In this document: piece after piece, positions 1 to 7,728 of the stretch
Position numbering within the stretch: the first letter of the stretch is position 1
Layout: each line of letters starts with the position of its first letter
Source of the DNA: JAPUME01 sp964605715
GTDB lineage: Bacteria > Acidobacteriota > Terriglobia > UBA7540 > JAPUME01
Assembly: GCA_964605715.1 (NCBI GenBank)
Contig: CAZSDV010000021.1
Location: 1 to 34,075, forward strand
DNA length: 34,075 bases
Reading direction: 5' to 3'
Notes under the pieces: generated by a model
Seen by the model: only the letters and a program-made list of their open reading frames with translations
What the model was told of the DNA's origin: nothing
The model's database searches: none
Program-made: the position numbers and the translations under genes

Positions 1-1416
1 TATCTACCACGCCTTGCAACTGCGGAATTAGTAGCTGCCTATTCGTTGAGTGAAGCTACTTCAGCCTCTGATGCTTTAAATAGCCACACTAAAGCTGTTC
101 TTAATGCTGAAGGGACCCACTACCTCGTTACCGGGACAAAGATGTGGACTACGAACGGTGGGTTTGCTGATCTTTTTACACTTTTTGCAAAAGTTGACGG
201 GGAAAAGTTCACTGCTTTTCTGGTTGAGTGCTCAACACCTGGCTTGTCTGTTGGTGCAGAGGAAAAAAAGATGGGCATTCGAGGGTCTTCAACTACACCC
301 GTGATTTTGGAAGGTGCCCGTGTACCCGTGGAGAACGTTTTGGGTGAAGTTGGAAAGGGGCATTTGATTGCTTTTAATATATTAAACATCGGTCGTCTGA
401 AACTTGGAGCCTCCGCTGTCGGGGCATGTAAAGTGTTGGTTGAAAAATCGGTGAAATGGGCCAAAGAACGCGTAGCTTTTGGGAAGCCGATTGCCAGCTT
501 TGGTCTGATAAAAGAAAAACTCGGTGAGATGGCTACCCGAACCTATATCGGAGAGAGCATTATTTACCGGACGGCAGGTTTGATCGAGTCGCTGCAAGAG
601 GGAGCTAACTCAAATTCCGGCCAACCTTTGCAGCGAATTCTTCTGGCGATTCAGGAATATGCTGTTGAATGTTCCATTGCGAAAGTATTTGGTGTTGAGG
701 CTATGGATTACCTTACTGACCAAGCAGTCCAGATTCACGGCGGCTATGGGTATTCAGCAGAATACTATGTGGAGCGGGCCTATCGTGATTCACGTGTAAA
801 TCGAATTTTCGAAGGTACTGATGAAATTAACCGATTGCTGATTGTCGATATATTGCTCAAGCGCTCATTTAAGGGTGATCTCCCGTTGATTTCAGAGGCA
901 CAGAAATTGGCAGATGAGATTTTAGAGTCTAAGCCTCCAGTCTTTGATGGTCAGAAAGATTCCGATCTCATGACCAGAGAGAGACGTCTAATCGATGGAG
1001 CTCGCAAAGCAGTTCTTTTGGTGGCTGGTAGTGCGGTTCAGAAATATGCTCGGACGCTTACCGAGGAACAAGAAATCATCGGTGCCTTAAGCAATATGGT
1101 GATAGAAGTTTATGCAGCAGAGAGTGGACTCCTCCGCGCCCTAAAGGGTGCTCGGCAAGAAGATGGCCCCTTGAACAGCGGCCGGAGTAATGAATTTAGT
1201 GTCGGGTGTGACCTGGCGCAAATTGCGGTTCACGAGGGAATTGACCGATTGGAGATTGAAGCTCGCCGGGCATTAGCTCGCATTGAGGAGGGTGACGCTC
1301 TAAGGGTGCAAATGTTAGTTCTTAGGCGCCTCCTAAAGCGGCCTCTTGTAGACCTGATCGAGCTAAAGCGGCGAGTAGCTGACCGTGTTGTTGAATTAGG
1401 GCGTTACCCGTTTTAA
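1..1416 (+). CDS. acyl-CoA dehydrogenase, 5'-truncated by the window edge
   Basis: FAD-dependent alpha,beta-dehydrogenation of acyl-CoA in fatty acid beta-oxidation. The reading frame is open from base 1; the TTG at 46 is only an internal codon, because the residues before it (YLPRLATAELVAAYSLSE) already align with the family stretch ending in LTEPGSGSDA. FAD/substrate contact WTTNG lies near 130-165, and the catalytic glutamate is expected in RIFEGTDEINR (about 810-835), the position of the YEGT/FEGT base in MCAD and VLCAD. About 190 residues follow that motif, the extended C-terminus of the VLCAD/ACAD9-like class rather than the short-chain class. The usual PGSGSDA loop reads ATSASDA, a mild divergence. 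The N-terminal helical domain lies outside the window. It ends 272 bases before fabZ; a probable dedA remnant lies between. Confidence 0.93.
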   Translation, partial: YLPRLATAELVAAYSLSEATSASDALNSHTKAVLNAEGTHYLVTGTKMWTTNGGFADLFTLFAKVDGEKFTAFLVECSTPGLSVGAEEKKMGIRGSSTTPVILEGARVPVENVLGEVGKGHLIAFNILNIGRLKLGASAVGACKVLVEKSVKWAKERVAFGKPIASFGLIKEKLGEMATRTYIGESIIYRTAGLIESLQEGANSNSGQPLQRILLAIQEYAVECSIAKVFGVEAMDYLTDQAVQIHGGYGYSAEYYVERAYRDSRVNRIFEGTDEINRLLIVDILLKRSFKGDLPLISEAQKLADEILESKPPVFDGQKDSDLMTRERRLIDGARKAVLLVAGSAVQKYARTLTEEQEIIGALSNMVIEVYAAESGLLRALKGARQEDGPLNSGRSNEFSVGCDLAQIAVHEGIDRLEIEARRALARIEEGDALRVQMLVLRRLLKRPLVDLIELKRRVADRVVELGRYPF

Positions 1417-1533
1417 TTTCAGAAATATTAGAACTGGGTTTTTCGATTTATGCACTGTATTTGGGCCTCGCGTTGGGTCCCAGTGGCTTTCCCATACCCT
1501 GAGGGAGATCTCGTTTTCTATTCTTATATTTAA
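1416..1533 (+). pseudogene. probable dedA-family N-terminal remnant
   Basis: Directly after the acyl-CoA dehydrogenase stop, the frame starting at 1416 reads ISEILELGFSIYALYLGLA, then LGPSGFPIP and a stop. This hydrophobic segment ending in G-x-PIP resembles the N-terminus of DedA/SNARE-associated membrane proteins (family pattern L-x-LFLGL-x-L-x-GLPIP). If one T is dropped at the TGA near 1500, the reading continues PIPEGDLVFYSYI to a stop at 1531-1533. No start codon is in frame and nothing DedA-like follows. The similarity is recalled from the family pattern, not computed; a short chance hydrophobic frame is the alternative. Confidence 0.33.
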
Positions 1534-1550
1534 AGCATTTACAAGGACAT

Positions 1551-1580
1551 TTGAGCGAGTGAGTGTTTATCGTTTATAAT
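1551..1580 (+). promoter_or_regulatory. sigma70-type promoter upstream of fabZ-lpxA-lpxI
   Basis: TTGAGC at 1551-1556 and a perfect TATAAT at 1575-1580 are separated by 18 bases. The -35 matches four of six consensus positions. The site lies about 110 bases before the fabZ start and is the best promoter match seen in the window. It would drive the overlapping fabZ, lpxA, lpxI set. Confidence 0.55.
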
Positions 1581-1631
1581 CACCTGATGCTTCGAATGTA
1601 TTAGGCAAGGTATTTCCAGGGGGTGAGCTTG

Positions 1632-1650
1632 TAGCCTTTCTGGAAGGCTA
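1632..1650. repeat. hairpin in the fabZ leader
   Basis: TAGCCTT (1632-1638) and AAGGCTA (1644-1650) form a perfect 7-bp inverted repeat around a 5-base loop. It lies between the predicted promoter and the fabZ start, so it would sit in the 5' leader. No T run follows, so it is not an obvious terminator. Its function is unknown. Confidence 0.4.
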
Positions 1651-1688
1651 AGTAGTTCGTAGTAGAAAGTTTGCGCGGAAATTCAATT

Positions 1689-2144
1689 ATGGAAAAGAAA
1701 ATGATAGCTGATATCCACGAAATCATCAAAGCGCTACCCCACCGCTACCCTTTTTTGCTTGTGGACCGGATTCTAAAAATAGAGCCAGGCAAGCGCATCG
1801 TCGGAATCAAGAATGTGACCATCAACGAGCAATTTTTCGTAGGTCATTTTCCTGGAGCTCCGGTCATGCCCGCTGTATTGATTATTGAGTCGATGGCACA
1901 GGTGTCCGGAGTTTTGATTTACAAGGATCTCCCAGAACGCGAGAAGAAGTTAATCTTTTTCACGGGAATAGAATCGGCTAAGTTTCGACATCCTGTATTG
2001 CCAGGAGATCAGTTGCAGATTGAGATGGAGCTACTACGTCGCCGCAATAACTTCGGCAAGATGAATGGGAAAGCTTTAGTGGACGGGAAACTTGTCGCTG
2101 AGGCCGTAGTTCAATTTGCCATCGTGGACCGTCCGGGAACATGA
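1689..2144 (+). CDS. fabZ: 3-hydroxyacyl-[acyl-carrier-protein] dehydratase FabZ
   Basis: Dehydrates (3R)-hydroxyacyl-ACP to trans-2-enoyl-ACP in cytosolic type II fatty acid synthesis. The hot-dog fold is recognisable from LPHRYPFLLVDR (residues 16-27) and GHFPGAPVMPAVLIIESMAQ (52-71), with catalytic His53 and Glu67. The usual glycine of VMPGVL is Ala62. With ATG at 1689 the protein is 151 aa, normal for the family; the longer TTG start at 1671 adds six atypical residues, and ATG 1701 is another possibility because GGAAAAG precedes it. The stop overlaps the lpxA start (ATGA), so the two are translationally coupled. The clustering is standard: FabZ competes with LpxA for hydroxyacyl-ACP. lpxD, often upstream, is absent. 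Confidence 0.97.
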   Translation: MEKKMIADIHEIIKALPHRYPFLLVDRILKIEPGKRIVGIKNVTINEQFFVGHFPGAPVMPAVLIIESMAQVSGVLIYKDLPEREKKLIFFTGIESAKFRHPVLPGDQLQIEMELLRRRNNFGKMNGKALVDGKLVAEAVVQFAIVDRPGT

Positions 2145-2935
2145 AGGTTCATCCTACAGCGATTATCCATGAGAACGCTTCTCTTAGTTCAGGAGTGAGC
2201 GTCGGTCCTTACTGTGTGGTGGGTCCGGGTGTTGAAATCGGTACGGATTGCGAGTTGATTTCACACGTTGTTCTGGGTGGTCCTTCTAGGATTGGCGAAA
2301 AGAACCGTTTTTTCCCTTACACATCGGTCGGCCTCGAACCTCAGGACCTGAAATACAAAGGAGAGATAACGCACCTCGAGATTGGCGACCATAATACAAT
2401 ACGAGAGTTTGTAACTGTCCATCGGGGAACCGAGCAAGGAGGTGGAGTGACGCGCATCGGGAACCACAATCTTCTGATGGCATATTGCCACGTTGCTCAC
2501 GATTGCCAACTGGCTGATCACATTGTGATGGCAAATGGTGCGGCTCTTGGTGGCCACGTGACAATTGAAGATTACGCAGTATTGGGGGCTCATTGCGGGA
2601 TTCATCAGTTTTCCCGCATCGGTCAACACAGCTTCATTGGTGCTTACACTCCCGTAAATCGCGATGTTCTCCCCTTCTCCATGACTACCGAAGATCGGAA
2701 GGCGGAGATTTACGGGGTAAATGCAGTAGGCCTTGATCGGCGAGATTTCAACAAGAAACAAATTCAGGCCCTCCGGGGTGCATTTCGTATTCTCAAGCAA
2801 CCTGGCCTGAATACCTCACAAGCTGTGGATGCTATCAAAGAACAGATCAAACAGGCTGATCAAGCTGATGATCAGGAAGTGCTAAAAAAGCTTGTGGAAT
2901 TCATCTGGACAGCAAAAAAGGGGATTGTAAAGTGA
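2141..2935 (+). CDS. lpxA: acyl-ACP--UDP-N-acetylglucosamine O-acyltransferase LpxA
   Basis: First step of lipid A synthesis: transfer of an (R)-3-hydroxyacyl chain from ACP to the 3-OH of UDP-GlcNAc in the cytosol. At 264 aa it matches the E. coli enzyme (262). Left-handed beta-helix hexapeptide repeats run through residues 1-190, followed by the alpha-helical C-terminal domain. The catalytic base is His120 in HVAHDC, equivalent to E. coli His125; QDLKYKGE and IREFVTVHRGT are conserved substrate-binding segments. The acyl-chain ruler position (E. coli Gly173) is Ala168 in FIGAY. ATG overlaps the fabZ stop, and its own TGA overlaps the GTG of lpxI, so fabZ-lpxA-lpxI read as one coupled unit. 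Confidence 0.97.
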   Translation: MKVHPTAIIHENASLSSGVSVGPYCVVGPGVEIGTDCELISHVVLGGPSRIGEKNRFFPYTSVGLEPQDLKYKGEITHLEIGDHNTIREFVTVHRGTEQGGGVTRIGNHNLLMAYCHVAHDCQLADHIVMANGAALGGHVTIEDYAVLGAHCGIHQFSRIGQHSFIGAYTPVNRDVLPFSMTTEDRKAEIYGVNAVGLDRRDFNKKQIQALRGAFRILKQPGLNTSQAVDAIKEQIKQADQADDQEVLKKLVEFIWTAKKGIVK

Positions 2936-3792
2936 TATTTTCCTCACCGACCAATAAAAAAGCGGTGAGAGATACAGGAGACATTATCCATTATGGATTG
3001 ATTGCCGGAAACGGACAATTTCCTTTTCTGGTGCTGGAGGCGGCACGTGAACAAGGTGTGGAGATGTCAGTTATCGGTATCAAGGAAGAAGCGTCACCCG
3101 GACTGGCGGAGGTTGCCAACAGTGTTCATTGGCTTAGCCTCGGTGAGATAGGGCGGCTATTGGAGTTGCTGAAGGCGGAACAGGTCAACAAGGTAATTCT
3201 TGCTGGACAGGTCAAACACAGTAAGCTTTACAGTGCGATCCCTCCTGACTCGCTTGTAAAGCGTGTCCTCGGAAGTATGAAGCGGAAAAATACGAATGCC
3301 TTGCTGGGCGCGTTCGTGAAGATGCTAGAGTCCCAAGGAATCCATGTTCTGGATTCAACCTCCTTTTTGAAACCGATCCTGGCTGGAGCAGGAAGCCTTA
3401 CTTCTCGTGAGCCGAACTCGGACGAGCGGGCAGATCTCAAATACGGCCGTGAGGTAGCCAAGAGAATTGCAGATCTTGATTTGGGGCAGACAGTCGTAGT
3501 ACTTGACCGCGCCTGCGTCGCTGTCGAAGCTATGGAGGGAACTGACGCTGTTATTGAACGGGCAGCATCTTTTAGCCACGGGAAACGTCTAGCGGTAGTG
3601 AAGGTTGCTCGACCTAGCCAGGACATGCGCTTTGATGTTCCTGTGGTAGGGGTAAAGACCATAGAAGTAATGAAGCGTTCGAATGCCACCGCGTTGGGTG
3701 TGGATGCGGAAAAGACACTTCTCTTTGAGCGGCAAGAACTTTTGAAATTGGCCAATGAGGCGGGAATCGCTATCATGGGTTTCAATGGTTAG
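2932..3792 (+). CDS. lpxI: UDP-2,3-diacylglucosamine pyrophosphatase LpxI (DUF1009)
   Basis: Hydrolyses UDP-2,3-diacylglucosamine to lipid X and UMP, the fourth lipid A step; it replaces LpxH in many alphaproteobacteria, deltaproteobacteria and acidobacteria. The 286-residue protein shows the family N-terminus GLIAGNGQFPFLVLEAA, the middle segment VNKVILAGQVKHSKLY, and the C-terminal domain with VVVLDRACVAVEAMEGTDAV and VVKVARPSQDMRFDVPVVG. The start is GTG at 2932, overlapping the lpxA stop by four bases (GTGA). The next gene follows after 111 bases. Position directly after lpxA supports the assignment. Confidence 0.94.
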   Translation: MIFSSPTNKKAVRDTGDIIHYGLIAGNGQFPFLVLEAAREQGVEMSVIGIKEEASPGLAEVANSVHWLSLGEIGRLLELLKAEQVNKVILAGQVKHSKLYSAIPPDSLVKRVLGSMKRKNTNALLGAFVKMLESQGIHVLDSTSFLKPILAGAGSLTSREPNSDERADLKYGREVAKRIADLDLGQTVVVLDRACVAVEAMEGTDAVIERAASFSHGKRLAVVKVARPSQDMRFDVPVVGVKTIEVMKRSNATALGVDAEKTLLFERQELLKLANEAGIAIMGFNG

Positions 3793-3903
3793 AGCTGGAC
3801 CCAAGATTCCTTCCCTTTCTACCTCTGCGAGCTGCCTAGTTGGATTGGAAAGGCTGGCGGATTTTTTCATTTTTTTGTATATGTTTGTAATGGCAGGATC
3901 TCT

Positions 3904-4872
3904 ATGGTATCTGAACCTATCCGCGTAGGTGTCATTGGCCTTGGCGAACACGGCAAGAATCATGCCCGTCAATACCTCCAAATCCCTGGTGTTCAATTGG
4001 CAGGAATATTTGACATTGATACGGGACTTTCCCAAGAGGTTGCCAAAGAGTTAACGGTTCCATGTTTTTCGTCATATCAGGAAGCCTTGTCACGTGTAGA
4101 CGCGGTGAGCGTTGTTGTTCCCACCCTCGACCACGCTCTGGTAACGCTTGAGGCATTGAAGGCAGGAAAGGACGTGCTTGTCGAAAAGCCAATCAGTCGG
4201 ACCCTGGCGGAAGCGGACGAAATGATTAAAGTTGGAGAACAAGAAAATTGCATCCTTCAAGTCGGACACCTGGAGCGATTTAACCCGGCAGTGCAGGCGG
4301 CAGAGAGTGTCGTGTCTGAGCCCAAGTTTTTTGAAATTCACCGCTTGGGTATATTTTCATCCCGCAGCCTGGATGTGGATGTGGTGTTTGACCTAATGAT
4401 TCATGACTTGGAAATTCTTCTCTCCTTGGTTGCTGAGCCGGTTACAGAGATTCGAGCTGTTGGCCTGCCTATTCTGAGTGATCGGGTGGATATCGCTAGT
4501 GTCCGACTTGGGTTTAAGAGCGGGGTGGTGGCAAATTTAACAGCTAGTAGGGTAAGCACGGAAAAGATTCGGAAGTTTCGCTTCTTTCAGGCTAGCGGGT
4601 ACGTATCTATCGATTTTACGCGACAGGACGTGATACTTTTAGGAGTAGAGAGAGGTGGGCTGCGCCCAGAAATTGGTTTAAAAAAGGTCCAGACGGAGAG
4701 ACTTGATCCTCTACGGGGGCAACTAGAAGATTTTGCGCAATGTGTCCGGACCCGCCGCTCCCCTAAAGTGGGTGGGAAGGAGGGGCGTGCGGCTCTCGAA
4801 TTGGCGCAGAAAGTGATGGAGGAAATTGAAAATCATGCCCGTTCAGCCGGGGTGCATATTCGTCCTTCGTAG
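3904..4872 (+). CDS. Gfo/Idh/MocA-family oxidoreductase in the lpx cluster
   Basis: NAD(P)-dependent sugar dehydrogenase fold, 322 aa. The Rossmann motif GVIGLGEHGKNHARQY is at residues 9-24, the family lysine motif VEKP at 93-96, and VGHLERFNP follows, as in oxidoreductases encoded beside lpx genes. A C-terminal alpha/beta domain completes it. Related proteins sit between lpxI and lpxB in several Gram-negative genomes. The characterised relative by context is GnnA, which oxidises the 3-OH of UDP-GlcNAc before GnnB transaminates it; no GnnB-like aminotransferase is in this window, so a GnnA role is only a possibility. The substrate is not determined by sequence. ATG 3904 is the only good start. 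Confidence 0.85.
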   Translation: MVSEPIRVGVIGLGEHGKNHARQYLQIPGVQLAGIFDIDTGLSQEVAKELTVPCFSSYQEALSRVDAVSVVVPTLDHALVTLEALKAGKDVLVEKPISRTLAEADEMIKVGEQENCILQVGHLERFNPAVQAAESVVSEPKFFEIHRLGIFSSRSLDVDVVFDLMIHDLEILLSLVAEPVTEIRAVGLPILSDRVDIASVRLGFKSGVVANLTASRVSTEKIRKFRFFQASGYVSIDFTRQDVILLGVERGGLRPEIGLKKVQTERLDPLRGQLEDFAQCVRTRRSPKVGGKEGRAALELAQKVMEEIENHARSAGVHIRPS

Positions 4873-4907
4873 ATGACAGTTTTTCTTGGTATCGCAGACG
4901 GCCCATT

Positions 4908-6314
4908 ATGGTACTCATCCAAATCCGTCTCAATGAGCCTATTCACGGGGTAAGTCGACGGTTGGGGCCGTCCCCGGAGGGACTGAATTACGGTGTGACA
5001 ATTGTTGCACCGCTCTCCCTCTACCGGTCTATCTTGAGGCAGATTCGGGTTAGACTTCAAGTATGGATCCAGCAGAGTGATACGGAATTAGATCCACCCT
5101 TGCAGAGACTGCCAGTTTCTGAATTGAAGTCATGGGTATCTGATATCCCTAAGAGTTGGCGTGCATTTACAGAAAACCCTCTCCCACCCCCAGTAAGTTC
5201 ACAGCCGGTGGTTTTTCCTCCTCACTGGAGCGACTACTTTCGTCAGAAATCCCAAAAGGGACTAAGCGCTTCCTCGGGAGGCAGGTTTGCTCCGAATGTA
5301 TTTCCTGGGATGCAAAGTGATACAGATCGCTGGCGACGACAGGCCACATTTTTCCTTTCTGTCATTAGCCATGCCCTTGTCATTGTGATTTTGATGATTG
5401 GGCCAAAACTTTTTTCCAACCCAGGAAGACAAATGGTTGCTTTCCAGGTGGTCCCTGAGACACCGGAAAACGAACAATTTTTCCTGTGGTTGCCACCGGA
5501 TTTGATGCCCTCACCACCTCTGCTTGACACTCCCATCCTCTCCGATCAGGACCGGCGAGCGCAAGGCAATGCTCCTGAAGTAGTCCCTGATGCGCTTCAG
5601 ATACCTTATTCTCGAGGGGAGTCAGATTTGGCGGAGATTGCCGGTGGTGAGGAAATGTTGTTGCCCCTTAAACTTCCCCCGGCATCAGATCATTTTTCTG
5701 AGGATAGAGAATTAGAGATAGATCAGGATGAAGTTAAACAACAAAGAGCCGAGCCACAGCAGGACCGGAAGAATAATGGAAACATGCCTAGTCTTCGATT
5801 GAAAGATGTTCAAGGTCCAAGCAGTAACTCGAAGGGTGAGTTGGAGTTTTCTATTGCTTCTCCAGGGGAATCCATTCGGAAGGTCATGCGCAACTTAGGT
5901 AAGAGGAACGTAATAGGGCCTGGGGGGTCAGGAATTTCGGAGACTCAGCTTGACAATCCCCTTTCCAGTCTCTCAATGGATGCCCCGACCATTCTATCTG
6001 ATACTCGGGGGGTAGATTTTGGCCCCTACCTTTCACGTTTACTGTTTGCAATTCGTCGCAATTGGTACATGGTCATTCCGGATGTGGCGCGACTAGGAAA
6101 AAAAGGAAGAGTTGTATTTGTTTTTGATATCTTGCGAGATGGAGATGTAAGGGAGATAAATATGGTTCTTTCTTCGGGAAATTTTCCGCTGGATAATGCT
6201 GCATTGGCATCCATTAAGATGAGCATTCCGGCACCCCCCCTACCGGAGGAGTTTACTGGCCCTCTTCTACGCCTTCAATTTACATATCTTTATAACCAGA
6301 GGATGGGTGGTTGA
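4908..6314 (+). CDS. TonB-type energy transducer protein (copy 1)
   Basis: Predicted to link proton-motive force at the inner membrane to outer-membrane receptors. Of 468 residues, the first 140 or so form a cytoplasmic region containing QIRVRL, PLQRLPVSELKSW and DIP. One membrane segment is at about 147-169; it holds S151-x3-H155, the S-x3-H motif that TonB uses to contact ExbB/ExbD. A Pro-rich, acidic periplasmic linker (about 170-370) follows, then a TonB/TolA C-terminal domain with IRRNWYM, GRVVFVFDILRDGDV and LDNAALASIKMSIPAPPLP. The N-terminal region matches that of the second TonB at 20235-21362. It occupies the place where lpxB is often found. ExbB/ExbD are not in the window. Start ATG 4908 lies 35 bases after the oxidoreductase. 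Confidence 0.85.
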   Translation: MVLIQIRLNEPIHGVSRRLGPSPEGLNYGVTIVAPLSLYRSILRQIRVRLQVWIQQSDTELDPPLQRLPVSELKSWVSDIPKSWRAFTENPLPPPVSSQPVVFPPHWSDYFRQKSQKGLSASSGGRFAPNVFPGMQSDTDRWRRQATFFLSVISHALVIVILMIGPKLFSNPGRQMVAFQVVPETPENEQFFLWLPPDLMPSPPLLDTPILSDQDRRAQGNAPEVVPDALQIPYSRGESDLAEIAGGEEMLLPLKLPPASDHFSEDRELEIDQDEVKQQRAEPQQDRKNNGNMPSLRLKDVQGPSSNSKGELEFSIASPGESIRKVMRNLGKRNVIGPGGSGISETQLDNPLSSLSMDAPTILSDTRGVDFGPYLSRLLFAIRRNWYMVIPDVARLGKKGRVVFVFDILRDGDVREINMVLSSGNFPLDNAALASIKMSIPAPPLPEEFTGPLLRLQFTYLYNQRMGG

Positions 6315-6411
6315 AAGATCGTGAGTTTCGGTTAATTACTTCCTATACCACCAGAGGAGAATGAGAGGCCCTGTTTTTTGTCAAGGCTGAAAGGGTATTC
6401 TAACCGTATTT

Positions 6412-7380
6412 TTGAAATATAATTATTTGGTAGAGCAAAGAACGAAGAATCAGTGGCCTCTCGTTACAATCGTTGGTCCAACCGCTTCGGGCAAGTCTGC
6501 GCTGGCCTTAAGATTGGCTGAGGAAATTGGGGGCGAGATCCTTAATTGCGACTCAGTTCAGGTCTATCGGCACCTAGATATTGGGTCGGGAAAGGTTCCG
6601 CTGGAGTGGCGCAAGCGTGTTCCACACCACCTGTTGGATATCGCGTTTCCTGACGAGGATTTCGACGCTGGTGACTATCGGCGCAAAGCTGAGGAAGTTT
6701 TGCAAGAGGTAAGGAGTCGGAGACAACTACCCTTTGTGGTAGGAGGGACAGGTTTTTACTTACGAGCACTCCTACTGGGTTTATTTGAATTTCCGGTCCG
6801 GTCAGACAGGCTCAGGAAACGGCTTGGAGATTTAATGGAAAACAAGGGCCGCCCTTACCTTCACCGTATTCTGGCCCGCCTGGATGCTCGTTCTGCGGAA
6901 TCAATCCAACCCAACGACGCACAGAAGGTTATCCGAGGACTAGAAGTTTGTCTGCTGGCTCGGCAGAGAATGTCAGATTTACGAGCTCACGGGCGCCGTC
7001 CTTTAACAGGCTTTGATGTCATTGAATTGGGTTTGAGCCCACCTCGATCACAGCTAGTAAAGAGGATTGAGCAGCGGGTCGCTGCGATGTTTGAAGCTGG
7101 CTTGGTCTCCGAAGTTGAGGATTTGATGAGGGCCGGTTATTCCCCTAGGATGAAGTCATTTGGGGCAATCGGCTACCAACATGCTTTAGGGGTGTTACGC
7201 GGTGAGCTGTCTTCTGAAAAAGCATTAGCTGCCACCCAGAGAGATACCTGTCGTTATGCGAAACGCCAGATGACCTGGTTTCGACACCAGGGTAAACCCC
7301 GGTGGTTCGAGGGTTTTGGTGATGATCCTGATGTTCAGGGGCGAATAAAGAAGTGGTTGGTTGGCCGCCTGCAGAATTGA
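6412..7380 (+). CDS. miaA: tRNA dimethylallyltransferase MiaA
   Basis: Transfers the dimethylallyl group from DMAPP to N6 of A37 in tRNAs that read UNN codons. The P-loop GPTASGKS is at residues 22-29, the substrate motif NCDSVQVYRHLDIGSGK follows, then VVGGTGFYLRALLLG and the C-terminal IGYQHALGVL and DTCRYAKRQMTWFR segments of the family. The length of 322 aa is normal. No ATG is available before the P-loop: TTG 6412 or TTG 6427 are the candidates, and neither has a strong ribosome binding site. Neighbours follow the tonB-miaA-hfq-hflX order, with hfq reduced to a remnant. Confidence 0.95.
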   Translation: MKYNYLVEQRTKNQWPLVTIVGPTASGKSALALRLAEEIGGEILNCDSVQVYRHLDIGSGKVPLEWRKRVPHHLLDIAFPDEDFDAGDYRRKAEEVLQEVRSRRQLPFVVGGTGFYLRALLLGLFEFPVRSDRLRKRLGDLMENKGRPYLHRILARLDARSAESIQPNDAQKVIRGLEVCLLARQRMSDLRAHGRRPLTGFDVIELGLSPPRSQLVKRIEQRVAAMFEAGLVSEVEDLMRAGYSPRMKSFGAIGYQHALGVLRGELSSEKALAATQRDTCRYAKRQMTWFRHQGKPRWFEGFGDDPDVQGRIKKWLVGRLQN

Positions 7381-7496
7381 CCCTTTCCTTCGGAGGAGAG
7401 GCAGTCTGCATCTAGGGGGGTTTTGGAAAATTGAGCAAGCTTGCACAGCCACCCCAGAAGGCAGCACGAGAGCAGAATGAGCTAGAGAGCATATAA

Positions 7497-7728
7497 AATA
7501 TTCAGGAAGGATTCGTGGGTAATGCCCGAAAGGAAGAATTCAGGTAACGGGCATATTCAGCAGGTAAGGGCAAGGTTCCTGGGGTGTATTTTCAGTTTTG
7601 ACAAGTATCCAGTGGCTTTGGATCTTAACCATCAGAGGTAGCTAATTTTCAACCATGTCATATTTACTTTGGTAATGCCCTGTGAATTACCTGGTGACTG
7701 GCATGAGCCTAATTTAGGGAGCAAGTGA
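7497..7728 (+). pseudogene. hfq: hfq remnant (RNA chaperone), frameshifted with an internal stop
   Basis: The apparently empty DNA between miaA and hflX contains a decayed Hfq gene. The frame at 7497 reads NIQEGFVGNARKEEFR before a TAA, matching the Hfq N-terminal helix (pattern NIQ-D/E-x-FLN-x-x-RKE). A VTGIF match to VTIFL occurs in a second frame near 7545. From about 7564, a third frame reads VRARFLGCIFSFDKYPVAL, matching Sm1 (RLQGxIxSFDxFxVxL). It goes on as DLNHQR, an in-frame TAG at 7639-7641, and LIFNHVIFTLVMP, matching Sm2 (QLIYKHAISTIVP). The frame ends in TGA at 7726-7728, overlapping the hflX GTG at 7725 as an intact coupled pair would. Both the Sm2 YKH lysine and the reading frame are lost, so no functional Hfq can be made here. 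Synteny is strong support; a divergent intact hfq elsewhere is not excluded. Confidence 0.8.
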
